Of a stretch of 64,000 bases of DNA, positions 24,901 through 35,600 are shown one piece after another. Position 1 is the first letter of the stretch. Every line of letters begins with the position of its first letter. The notes under the pieces are model-generated. The model saw only the letters and a list, made by a program, of their open reading frames with translations. It ran no database searches and was not told the DNA's origin. The position numbers and the translations under genes are program-made. Origin of the DNA: Anaeramoeba flamelloides (taxonomy: Eukaryota > Metamonada > Anaeramoebidae); the NCBI GenBank assembly GCA_027625915.1, contig JANTQA010000045.1:1612001-1676000 (forward strand). Reading direction: 5' to 3'.

Positions 24901-27150
24901 TTAATACTTCTAAAATAAGGATATATTTGTATTTATTAAAATTCAAAAGAATTTTTAGGAAATATTATGTCACTTTTATAAGATAAAAACAAAAGGTGGT
25001 TTATTATTTTATTAATAATAAATAAGTTGCTAAAACATTTCAAAAAAAAAAAAAAAAAAAAAAAAGAATTTAATTAATGATAAAATTGAATAATTTTAAA
25101 AGTATATTACCAAATAAAATGAATTAATTTTTAAAAATATATTCCATTAAATAAAAATTTATAAGAAATATCAATGATGCCTGAAATTCTCTTTTTTAAA
25201 GTAGAATTTTAAAAAAAAATTAATTATGATTTAGTTTTTTTTTTTGAGATCTGTAGAATATTTAGATTTTGGAGAATATTTGTACTTGAAATTATCTGAA
25301 AATAATTACTAAATATTATAAAAATAAAATCTAAAAATACAAAGTGAAAGTGTTTTGTATTATATCTAAAAAAAATAATCAACATTTAAAAAATTAAATA
25401 AATTTCTCAAAATTTAATTTAATTTTTTTTTTTCTCTGAAATTTTAATTGTTGATATTAGTAAAATTAAAGTTTTGTATTTTTTTTTTTTTTTAAATTTT
25501 TGGAGAATCTAGAACTTATGAGATCCAATATAATTTTTAATAAACTAACACATATTTCAATTCATTTCGTTGTTATGATGTTGCTACTCCCTTAAGATAA
25601 AAAAAAAAAAAAAAAAATTCAACATAACTCCTTTTCAGTCAAAGGGTGGCAGTTTTATTAAATAAATAGAACAAATTCTATGATTTTTATCCCATATTCT
25701 TCTAAAAAATTATTTTTCAATTTTCAGATCAAAATCATTTTTTCTAATTTAGTCAAATTTTTTTAATTATTTTTTTAAATTTTTTGTTTTACTAATCTTT
25801 TTTCTTTTAGTTTTTTTTAAAAAAGGTAAAAAAAAAAGACAATGTTTGAAAATCCAAATTAACATTAAGAAAAGCGAGGATTTGTAATTTCTTTTAAAAT
25901 GGATAAATTTATCTCTTAAAAAAACATTATTGTCAACTATTTTAATTTTTCGAAAGAAATTGAGAATTTTTCACATCAATGTTACAACAAAAGTGCCCCA
26001 AAAAATTTTTTTTACATATTTTATTTTTTTTGAAAATTTTTAAGTTTGCAAAGGTATTTCTTTTATAATTATCGACTCTAAACTGAAGTTTATTATTTCT
26101 CTTATTTCTAAATAATCTTATGTTGGTAGATTATTAAAAAAAAATGATTTTTTCATTTTTGGCTTGTGACCTTTGGGTGAAATGGAGTTTAGTTTTTCTG
26201 TTTCTTTTTATTGCTCAAAAAACAATTTGTTCTTCCTGATCTAATATCCATTTTGTTGGAAAATTTTGTTCTTTTTATTTTTCAATTAACCGTATTATGA
26301 TAAAATCAAAACAATAATAATGGGGGTTCTTTTCAAAACATTCACTTTTGAAAAACAAAAAATTGTTTAGAAAAGACTCTTAAAAAAGTTTGCTTTTTAA
26401 AAAAGGGGGAAAAAAAGTTGAAAAAACAAAGTCCTTTTTCAGGCTGAAACAATTGACAAAAAGGAAACAAAAACCGAAATTAGCATTATCGGAAAAATCA
26501 TTTGGAATTGTTTATTCTGTTTACCATATTTTTTTTTTTTAATGAGATAATATAATCTTTTTGTAAAGAGTTGGTTTTATTAAACTCTTCCAAAATTTCT
26601 TGGAAAAGTATTAATTTTAGGTTATAGAATTATGAATCAGTGAAAAAATAATAATAATAATAATAAATAAAATAAGAATAAAATAAATTGAAAAAAAAAA
26701 AAACATTTCTTGTTAATATTTTGAAGTTTAAATACCCGAAATGTAACAATTAAAATTTGAACACAAACACCATTTCGAAAAACATGGAAATTGGTATCCA
26801 AATTATTTTTCAAAATTGATCAAATATTTTTCTTTTTCATATTTTCCTTTTCTGTTATATTATTAATATTACTGTTTAGTTCATTTGGAATTGCTGAGAC
26901 TATTCAAAGATCAAAAAAATGTTTAGATTTTATAATTACATTTCATCTCATACACTTAGTCCTCTCTTTTTGGATAAAAGGCTTTCCTTTTAGATTAGAA
27001 TGGTGGGTAATGTTTATTGCAAGCATTGCGTTGATGTTGAAATTTTCAGTAAAATTGTGTATTCGAAAGGAATTACAGGAGATTCCGTTATATCAAGAAT
27101 TTGATGTAAAAATACCATCTGTATCATCACAAAAAGAAACAAATATATAA
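18983..27150 (+). CDS. SYS1: SYS1-family Golgi membrane protein, 2 exons with 7.7-kb intron
   Basis: Exons 18983-19203 and 26880-27150 join in phase 2 to give 163 residues; human SYS1 has 156. SYS1 is a four-span Golgi protein that helps recruit the small GTPase ARFRP1/Arl3. Exon 1 gives YDPLLILSQI (residues 7-16, human WDPLLILSQI), the first two membrane spans and ICMISFLLSSVAT. Exon 2 gives KKCLDFIITFHLIHLV (86-101; human KQCLDFTVTVHFFHLL), LEWW and RKELQEIPL (136-144; human RTELKEIPL). Across the junction the spacing matches the human protein residue for residue. The donor is GTAAAT and the acceptor TTTAG. The ATG at 18983 fits the family start. Neither exon alone is a complete protein. 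The intron is 7676 bases and filled with repeats. Confidence 0.88.
22092..23260 (+). repeat. Dispersed repeat family R1, copy 2, interrupted
   Basis: The same order of blocks as copies 1 and 3 is seen, but diverged and split by a 574-base insertion at 22152-22725. After the insertion the shared blocks resume with AAAACCTGATATTTTAAA near 22800 and continue to about 23230. It also has an expanded A/G-rich tract at 23036-23140. Confidence 0.6.
22152..22725. mobile_element. TA-flanked inverted-repeat element nested in R1 copy 2
   Basis: Ends are TTTCCAAAAAAGTGTGGCA on the left and TTTCCAAGAAAGTGGGGCA read inward from the right, with TA on both sides (22150-22151 and 22726-22727). The interior is non-coding. 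The insertion explains why R1 copy 2 is longer than copies 1 and 3. A Tc1/mariner-type MITE is likely. Confidence 0.7.
23615..25591 (-). mobile_element. TTAA-flanked DNA element, copy B (non-autonomous)
   Basis: A 1977-base non-coding element flanked by TTAA at 23611-23614 and 25592-25595. It is the reverse-oriented counterpart of copy A: its left end GGGAGTAGCTACCATAAAG matches the right end of A, and its right end read inward, GGGAGTAGCAACATCATAA, matches the left end of A. It lacks the nested element present in A. Many small differences from A suggest that neither insertion is recent. Confidence 0.8.
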
Positions 27151-30100
27151 ATATCATTTTTTTTTTTTTGAATAGTTTTTTTTTTATTTATTTATTTTAT
27201 TTTTTTTTCAAATTTTTACGTTTGGGAATATTTCCCTTATTTTTTGATATTTAATTCTCTATAATCGAAACCCCAAGAAAAATAGGCTTTTTTTTTCAAA
27301 ATTTGAATATTATTTTTTGATATTTAATCCAAGATCCAAGGAAAGTGAAATGCATTATTATTATTATTATTGGTTGTATTTATTAAATATTTTTAGTATT
27401 TTCAAATAGGATTCATTATAAAATCTTAGGGGTATAAAATTACTAAAAAATCAATTTATCTTTTTTCGTTTCTTCTTTTATTTACAGAATTTCAGAAGCG
27501 CCTTTCTTTATTTGTAACTAAATCTTGAAACTTTAAAAAAAAAAAAAAAAAATGATCTTTTGAATTTGTTTCTCCCCAAAAGAAGTGGTTCTCCTTTCAA
27601 AAATTGATTTTTTTGTATTTAATATTAGTGGATTAAATAATTTTGATAAAAAAAAATTCTGAAATCATTTTTCGTTAATAATGAAATTTATATTTGTTTT
27701 TCCCAAGAAACAAAAACCACAAATAAATAAAATCTTATATTTATTTTTAAAGATGATAATACAAATTTTTTTTGAATAATATTTGTATTCCCACCTTTGA
27801 TTTTTTTTTTTCACAATAATTATTTTTTAAAGTTTTTATTTCCAAATTCATTACCCAGAGTCAATATATCCAAATAATTCATTCTAATGAATATAATTTT
27901 TATCTTAATTTATATTTTTGAGAGGATAGAAAAAAATCTTAACAATAGTTATCCAAAAAATAATTGGCAAATATCATATAATTTTAAAAAGAATAATTGT
28001 TGGGGTGAGAACCTTAAGGATATTGAGATTAAAAAATGTTATATTAAAAATATTTCAAAACTTTTTGAAACTCTTCAAATTGAAAAACAAATAATATTGA
28101 GCATATATTAATTAATTCTAAGGATAAAAACCTTCTAAAAATATCAAAATTATCAACATCAATTATTCAACTCACAAAATGATAATTAATACAATTAATG
28201 TTATAGTCAGTTCCACTTTTAAGACACAAATTTGAGGGAAATTTATGGTCTAATAAATTCTCGAATTTAGGAACATTTTTTCTAATTTTTTTTTTACACG
28301 AATTATTTTACTAGAATCCAAATTTTGTACCTTAATTTGAGATTTTTTTTTGTGCCTTAATTTTCTTTCAAAGTTGGTTAATTAAAAGTGAAATTGGTTG
28401 TTTCATAGAATAGAATAGAAATTGGTGGGAAAATTCCAAATAATTATAAATATCAAAAAGACTTTATTGTAAATATCAATTTTAAAAAACACTTTTAAAA
28501 ATAACTAAATCAAATATACAGTTTTTAATTTAACAGAAAATAAAATTGATTATAAAATTGATCATTTGATTAAAATTGTTTTTAGTGATCCTAACTTGAT
28601 TAATCAACTCATAAAAGAAAAAGATATTTGGAATTAATCAAATTTTGAAATAAACTTTGACTTTATGGAAAACCATTTTTAAATATTTCAAAAGGTTTGG
28701 CTAATATTAATTATATTATAATCACTATTAAGTATGTTCGATGAGATTTTTTGGAAAAAATATTTCAAAATAGTATTTTAGAGGTTTTTTAATAACTTTG
28801 GTAATAGTAATTTTTCTAATTTTTAATTGAAAACAATATTCGTCTTTTTTTCCCTCAAAAAGATTCATATTGATTTTTTATATTAATTTTTTTCTTTAAG
28901 TTAATACAATTTTAGCCATGTAGTAATTTGGGGGTATAGTGTACCAATTTACTTGAATTATTTTTTTTATAGAGATGTAGCACCCCCATTAATACTCTAT
29001 TTTTACATTTATTCATGAACGCTATTTTAAAAAGTTCTTTGTGATTTTATTTTGAATTTTTAATCCAATTTGTTTGGTTCGGATAAAGATTACAATCCAA
29101 AAATTGTTTCACTTTAAATCATTAAAAGCTTGAGGATGTAAGTAAATTTTATCATTTTGAAAATGTTTTAATTCCAAAAAAGTACTGAAAAAATTTTTTT
29201 TGAGTAATACTAGATATTGAAACTTTGAAACACAAACTATATTCACTGCTCTATTTTTGAAAATAAAACGAACCTAAAGTAATTCAGAGTTGAATCTTTC
29301 ATTTTTCGCTTTTTTGAACATTTTTTAAGATGAAAGTTTTGAGTTTTATTAAAAACGAGTTTTGGATCTAGAAATATGTTTATAGAATGATTTAAATTAA
29401 TCAAAGAGTAAAACAAAAAATAGACACGAAAGGATCTGTATTTGAAACAAATATTTTCTTTTAGAAGACCAAAAACAAAAGTTACACTTTCCAAATAAAT
29501 TTTTTGAAATCAAAGAAAAAAAGAAAATATATATATTTATAAGCGTATTTACAAAAAATTTGTTTTTTTTTATCTTCTTAATTTTATGATTCCAAACAAC
29601 TTATTACCTTGAATTTCTCGTCCCGTTACTATTCATTATTATTTTACAAAACACTCATTTACGACAATTTTTTTTTTCAAAATTCAACTAAACATTACTT
29701 TTATAAAATAATCTAAAATAAAGAATAATATTTCAAAAATTAAAATAAAGGAGTTGGAATTCTATGAATCAAACAAAAAACAGTTACAAAAGATTCACCA
29801 AAAAATATAAAGAAAAATTTAGAAAAATTTTCAATCAGATTCGGAATTATTTTTAATTCTCATTTTAATGGGAAATAAATAATTATAAAATCACTAGAAT
29901 TTGTCCAATAAATTTTTATATATGAAGAGGAATTTTAATAAATATACTATTTTTGGAAACCGATCAAGAATTTGATCAATCAAATGAAAAAACGGATTTT
30001 TAAATTCATTTTGGAGAATTCTTTAGAAATAAAAAGTAATTTGTTTCTCAAAAATTTTACAAACAAAAGTATTGTCATGAAGAATTAAAAATAAAGTCAA

Positions 30101-30846
30101 ATTAAAAATAAGTAATTGTAATAAATTTTACAGATAAGATCAAGAAATAAATGATTTTTATTTATTTTATCTTGATCAATCTTTTCATTTTTTTGTTGGT
30201 ATGGAAATATATTATCGTAGGATATATTCAACTCCCGTATTTATTAAAACATCAATTTATTTGTTTAAAGAACACATTTGTATCAATTAGTTTCACATAA
30301 AGTGTGGTACACAAAATTTGAAAAATGTACTTACTCCCTTAAAATAAATTTTATATTGTAACCAATTACATAATCACTCTCTGCTTTTCACTTTTTGAAA
30401 TTTGATCAGAACAAATAAAGATAAAAAAATCCAATAAACTCTTTTAAGAAATCCTCTTTACAACAAAATAATGAAGGAATCACTAAACCAACGAATTGTT
30501 TTGAATTCTGACAGAGTAGAAAGAAAGTTTAAAAAGTTCATAGAAAAATCCAATCAACAAATACTATCTTCTTTTGAAGTAATTTTACAATTTACTTTAT
30601 TTTCATCATTTTTTAAACAAAGAGCGATCTTCTCTTGATAAGAAAAATTGATTACTCATTGTCTGAAAAAAATGATCTTTACTGTAAAAATCTCGTCACT
30701 TTTACAAAGTTATGAGTCTTTCAAACCTTTCAATAACTTTCAGGCAATGACCAAAATGAAATGTGTCTCAAAGTGAGGACTTTTTTGAGAATGTTCGAAT
30801 TCATTTTTTTAACTTTAATAATTTACCAAACAATTTCTTTTTCAAA
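27151..30846. other. Intergenic stretch between SYS1 and the Rab gene
   Basis: About 3.7 kb of A+T-rich DNA. Apart from the foldback element at 28205-28395 and a short inverted pair around GGGGGT...ACCCCC (28930-28992), nothing functional was recognised. The 5' untranslated region and promoter of the Rab gene must lie at its right end, but no motif stands out. Confidence 0.5.
28205..28395. mobile_element. Foldback MITE family F, copy 1
   Basis: A roughly 190-base imperfect palindrome. The left end is AGTCAGTTCCACTTTTAAG and the right end read inward is CAATTTCACTTTTAATTAAC. The inner arms share TCTCAAATTAAGGTACAAAA-type sequence with 41294-41492. The TA next to the left end suggests a Tc1/mariner-type derivative. 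Confidence 0.6.
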
Positions 30847-32607
30847 ATGACCGAATTTGATGATAATGAAACAAAAGAATACCTCCATAAAATTGTAGTT
30901 GTTGGGGTAAGTTTTTCTCTTTCTTCTATCATCAATTATCTCCTCTTAATTAAATGTATTCTTTTTTCATCAAAACAACATCAATCGTTCTTCTCATAAA
31001 TAGGAAAAAGGTAATCCTAACTTCTTTTCTTTTCTTTTCTTCAGATCTCTCTTTTTTTGATCCCGTATCAGAAAAATTAATTTTCCGTTTTTTTTTTTTT
31101 TTTTTTCAACCCTCCTTTATAGCAACTGGTAAAACGTCTGTTATTCAAAAATATGTGAATGGTCTCTTTTCAAGATCATACAAAGTCACCGTAATATTCC
31201 ATAATTCTTTGTTTTTTTCTAGATTTGTATTTTTTCTTGACAAATGATAAATGTCGTTTTCTCTTTATTGTAACATATTAATTTTGCTTTTTGTTTTTCA
31301 ATTTCTTCTATCAAAATTTTTGATCTTCTGAATAAATTAAACCACAAAGATTGGTGTTGATTTTGCTCTTAAATTGATGCCTATTGATGAAAAAACAAAC
31401 GTTCGGATTCAGTTCTGGGATATTGCAGGTAATCCACTCTAATAATCCTTAATTTTAATTTTTTTTTTTATTAAATAGCCCGCTCGATCAAACAAAAAAA
31501 AAAAAAAAACCATTTTTCCTTTCACTTTTTTCTTTTTCAATTTAATATTTTTTCCCATTAATTCTCAAATTGACACCTTTTTAAACAACCATAACCACAA
31601 CTCACTTCTAACACTTATTAATTCCTTTTTGATTTAAAAGGTCAAGAAAGGTACGGTAATATGACACGTGTGTTCTACAAAGAAGCAATGGGTGCTCTTC
31701 TTGTTTTTGATGTCACCAGATTAAACACATTTGATGCAGTTAAATTTTGGAAAAAAGATATTGACCAAAAGGTTTTTACAGACAAAAAAAAGCCAATCCC
31801 CACAGTTTTGTTAGCAAACAAAGTAATTGTTTTTTATTTTTTTTTTCTTCACAAACAATTATCTCGGTATGTAAAACGAGAACTTTTTTTAATATTTCAA
31901 GAACCAAAAAAAGCCTTTGACTTGGGCGATCCAATGTTTTTTTAAGCATAACTTACTTTGAGATTTTACAAATTTAATAATTTCATGAGTGAAACGGAAA
32001 AACAAGTTGTTCGTTGATTTCCAATCTAACTAGAATTCAAAAAAGATTAATTTGTTCCATCTAGATTTCCGATTCTTTTTTTTTTTTACTTTTTTCTTGA
32101 ATTCTTTTACAAATCCGAAATCAAAATTTTTCTTGATAAAAATGTTGAAAACACAAAAATTCATAAAAATAATTTTTATTTATGAATTTTATTCACAAAA
32201 GTGTGCTTGTGTTTGTTCGCAAAAAAACCAGACAATTAAGGCTAAAACTGTATAAATCCCAAAATTCCTTTTTCTTATTCTTTCCTTGCTTCTTTTTTTT
32301 TTATATTAATCTTTTCTCAACCCTAATCAAGATCGATCTCATCGAACAAGATGATGAAAATTGGATAAGCTTTCGAGAAAAAATGGACAAATACTGTAAA
32401 GAAAAAGGTTTTATCAAATGGTTTGAAACAAGCGCCAAAGAGGACGTCAATTTGCATTCTGCAACCGAATTCTTAGTCAAATATATTTTAAAAAACAATA
32501 TCAAACCATACAAAGATGAAGAAGATGAACAATCAATCCAATTGAAAGAAGAAACAGAAGAAATGGAGCGTAATGAAAGTAATAGTAATTCTGGTGGTTG
32601 TTGTTAA
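30847..32607 (+). CDS. Rab32-family small GTPase, 6 exons including a 7-base microexon
   Basis: Exons 30847-30906, 31004-31010, 31123-31190, 31350-31428, 31641-31822 and 32332-32607 sum to 672 bases, 223 residues. Rab32-type GTPases control traffic to lysosome-related and contractile compartments. Seen in order: P-loop GEKATGKTS (20-28), IGVDFAL (46-52), WDIAGQERYGNMTRVFYK (68-85), NKID (131-134), ETSAK (164-168) and a C-terminal CC for prenylation. IAGQE in place of the usual TAGQE, and GNMTRV, are Rab32/38 hallmarks. The 7-base exon GAAAAAG, between TAG and GTAATC, supplies P-loop residues E and K; without it the frame and the P-loop fail. The introns of 97-509 bases all start GTAA. An in-frame GTG lies upstream, but the ATG at 30847 is the natural start. 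Confidence 0.92.
31004..31010 (+). other. 7-base microexon in Rab32-like P-loop
   Basis: The bases GAAAAAG are flanked by TAG on the left and GTAATC on the right. With the preceding exon ending in GGG (phase 0) and the following exon starting CA-ACT, they give Gly-Glu-Lys-Ala-Thr-Gly-Lys-Thr, exactly the length of the P-loop in Rab32 proteins. Confidence 0.85.
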
Positions 32608-35600
32608 AGGAAGTTATTGAAATGTTTTCTTTAATTTTTTTTTTTTAACAAAATTCCAATATTTTATTTCTGTCACACCAGGCACGATTGACATATTTGG
32701 GAAAAAATTACAATTTTTACAATTTTAAAAATATCACCACCTACCAATTTTATAACCTCTAATAAATACGTTGGTGGATCAGAACAATGATAAAAAGTAT
32801 AAATATAAAAAATGAAAATAAAAACAATTTTTTTAAAGTTTCTTTATTTAAATAAATCGATTTTTCAGAAAATGAGCATGATCAAAACAATATTTGTGAA
32901 AATGTGAATCACAATATTTTTATCACATGCAATCAATGAGGTACTGGAATGTTCTTTTAAATATTATCAACAATACACAAGAGGAAATAAGATATACATA
33001 AAAAATAGATTTTTTTTCAAAAAAATATTTATTTTATGACACAAAAAAATTGATTTTATGAGACAAAAAAACAGAAACAAATTGACTCTAAGGAAATTAG
33101 GAATAGTTGATTAAATTTGTAAGATTATTTTTTCTTGATTCCAATTTTAAAATAACAATTGTATCTCAAAAGGGTATTTTTCGTTTCGAAAAAATAAATT
33201 TGCTTTTTTTCCAACTGAAAGAAAATATTCCCGTTTGGAATGAGATTTTTATTTTTAAAATTGTGGTTGATTATAAAATATCTTTTGTTGTATCTTTGTT
33301 AAATGTCAATTTCATGGTGCAAATATGCTTCTATTTATTGGTTTCAAAAATCATTTTTTTTTCGAAAAAACTATTGTTTTAATACCATTCATATTTTCAC
33401 TTGTATAATAACAAGTCTTCTTGGAATATTTTGTATTAAGATCTGCTTACTATTAACATAGTTTCCGTTAACAGATCTTAAATGTTTTAATAGTTCAAAT
33501 AAAAAAGAAACGTTTTCAATTGTTTTTGTAGCCATCAACCCATAAAGCATCTTTGTGTTAGGAATTAACATTTTTTAAGAAATAATATAACCCATATCAC
33601 TTCCTAGAAAAATATTTATTTTTCAGAAGATAAGAATTTTAAAAGTTTGTCTGCACTATCAGCAAATCCAATATTTGATATTGTATAATTAAAAGTATAT
33701 TATACTGTTAAATTATGTTTATTAAAATTTTCTATCTTTATTTATCTTTTTGAGTTTTAGTTTGTTTATATTTGATAATTTTTTTTTTTTTTTTGAGATT
33801 GTTGTAACTTAATTTTTTAATTTGAGAGAATGGTTGGATTAGAAAAAAAATTTTATCAAAAATGTTCAAAAAATTTAGATTTTTTTTTTTTTTTTAATTG
33901 TTTTACAATTACAGCTTAAGTCCTCCATTCAAAGAATCAAATTTTTAAACAAACATTTATTTGAAGTCTTGTAAAAATGTTAACACTGGAAAATAAATAG
34001 AAATTTTCTTGTTGAATTTCGAAAGAATTGAGGAAGGAAAAAATAAAAGTTAGATATTTACTAAGAATTCCTTTAAATTTGTTTTTGAAACCCAAAATAG
34101 TGAAAATATGGAAAAAACCAATACATTGTATTTAATGTAAAAGCAGTGGTAAAAATTAAGTCCTTTTCACCTTTAATTTTATTTGTAGGTTCTTACCAAA
34201 AATATTCATAGACCATTAAATTAAAAAAGAGATTTCCACCTATTGGACTATTAAAAATCTTTTAAAGTTACTCGTTTTTTTTTTTTTTTTCAAAAGGAAC
34301 TGATGATTTATTGCTTTTCATTGAAATTTTATTAATTATTAAAAAAATAAAAACCACTTTTTTGAGGATCATATATTCAAAAAAAAAAAAAAAAAAAAAA
34401 TTGGCTTTCTAAGAACTAATTCTTGATTTACTGACCAATTTAAAGGTAAATCCTGTAAAATAATTCACTCAAAATAAGGTACAACTTAAACTTTGTTTCA
34501 GTCAAAGGTATCCATTTTTTTTTATCAAATATCAATTCTTTTTTATAAATGAACTTTGAAATAACAAATAAGAAATAAGTTGAATAATACCTACCAAAGA
34601 ATAATTGATATCCATATTTTGTAAAACCAAATAATCAAAAAATTATCTTATAAATTTCAAAACCCAAAATTCTGAAGGAGTAATTGAGAAAAACAACCAT
34701 TTTCATTTTAATCTCCAATTGAAGATTAAATCAAATCATAATAGAAATAAATAATATTCTTCTACAAGTATTTTCACTATTTCTTTAACATTATGATAAC
34801 ATGTATTAACCCATCTACTATAGATATTCCAATTAAAAAAAAATTCTAAATGATTGAGCTGGTAGGAAAAAAAAAAAAAAAATTGAAAAAAGGTGAAAAA
34901 ATGATTTCAGTTTTTAAATTCACTTATTATTTTTTTTCTTCTAAATATTGATTAATACCATTTGAACATAAGTAATTCGCCCAGAAAAGAGGTCTCCTTG
35001 ATTTATAAGGGGTTTATAATTGAAACAGGGTGTATACCTAGCTTCACATATTGACAAACAATTTCCCAATTTTTATATAAAAAATTTAAAATGATATTGT
35101 TTGATTAATAATTATATTTTGTTTTTTTCTCTTTAATTGGTGTTTTAATAATAATTAAAAAGGTAAAGGAGTTCAAAGAGAGTGTAGTTATGTTTATGGT
35201 ATTTTTTTTTGATATTTGAAAAAAAAAATAATTCTTGATTTTTGAAAGATTTTTATTTATGATTATGATAATAATTGTTTAATTATAGTAATTGTAACTA
35301 GAATTTAAATATTTTATTTTATTATTAGTAACAATTGAATAATTTTATGGGTTTTACAAGAAATAAAATCATTAATAAAAAAGTTATTAATAGGAAAAAA
35401 AATTTTTTTTTTTCTAATTTACTAAATTAAAATAAATATTGAATAAAATCAAAAATAGTATTAATTTAGTTCTGATGAACTTAAATTTTGAAATATTAAC
35501 ATTTTTCAAAAACTAAAATTTAAGCAATAGATAATAATTGGAAAAAAAAGTTCTTTAAATACATTCAAATGAAACAATGAAAAACTTTTTTAATAGGTGA

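Larger units (their letters stand above)
19204..26879 (+). other. Giant intron of SYS1
   Basis: This 7676-base intron holds repeat R1 copy 2 with a nested TA-flanked element (22092-23260) and TTAA-flanked element copy B (23615-25591), in total over 3 kb of inserted DNA. The first 600 bases after the donor have an unusual C-rich plus strand and an open frame to 19758; no gene could be assembled there. A G+C-richer patch at 21150-21260 matches no RNA family that I know. The rest is featureless A+T-rich DNA. Confidence 0.8.

Noticed and set aside
26791-26879. Phenylalanine-rich N-terminal extension in front of the second SYS1 exon
   Set aside because: It is the pyrimidine-rich end of the intron; family alignment starts right after the acceptor at 26879.
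33107-33382. Open frame containing PVWNEIFIF, like the C2-domain NPVWNE motif
   Set aside because: Only one short motif fits; the rest is A/T-driven and no flanking exons were found.
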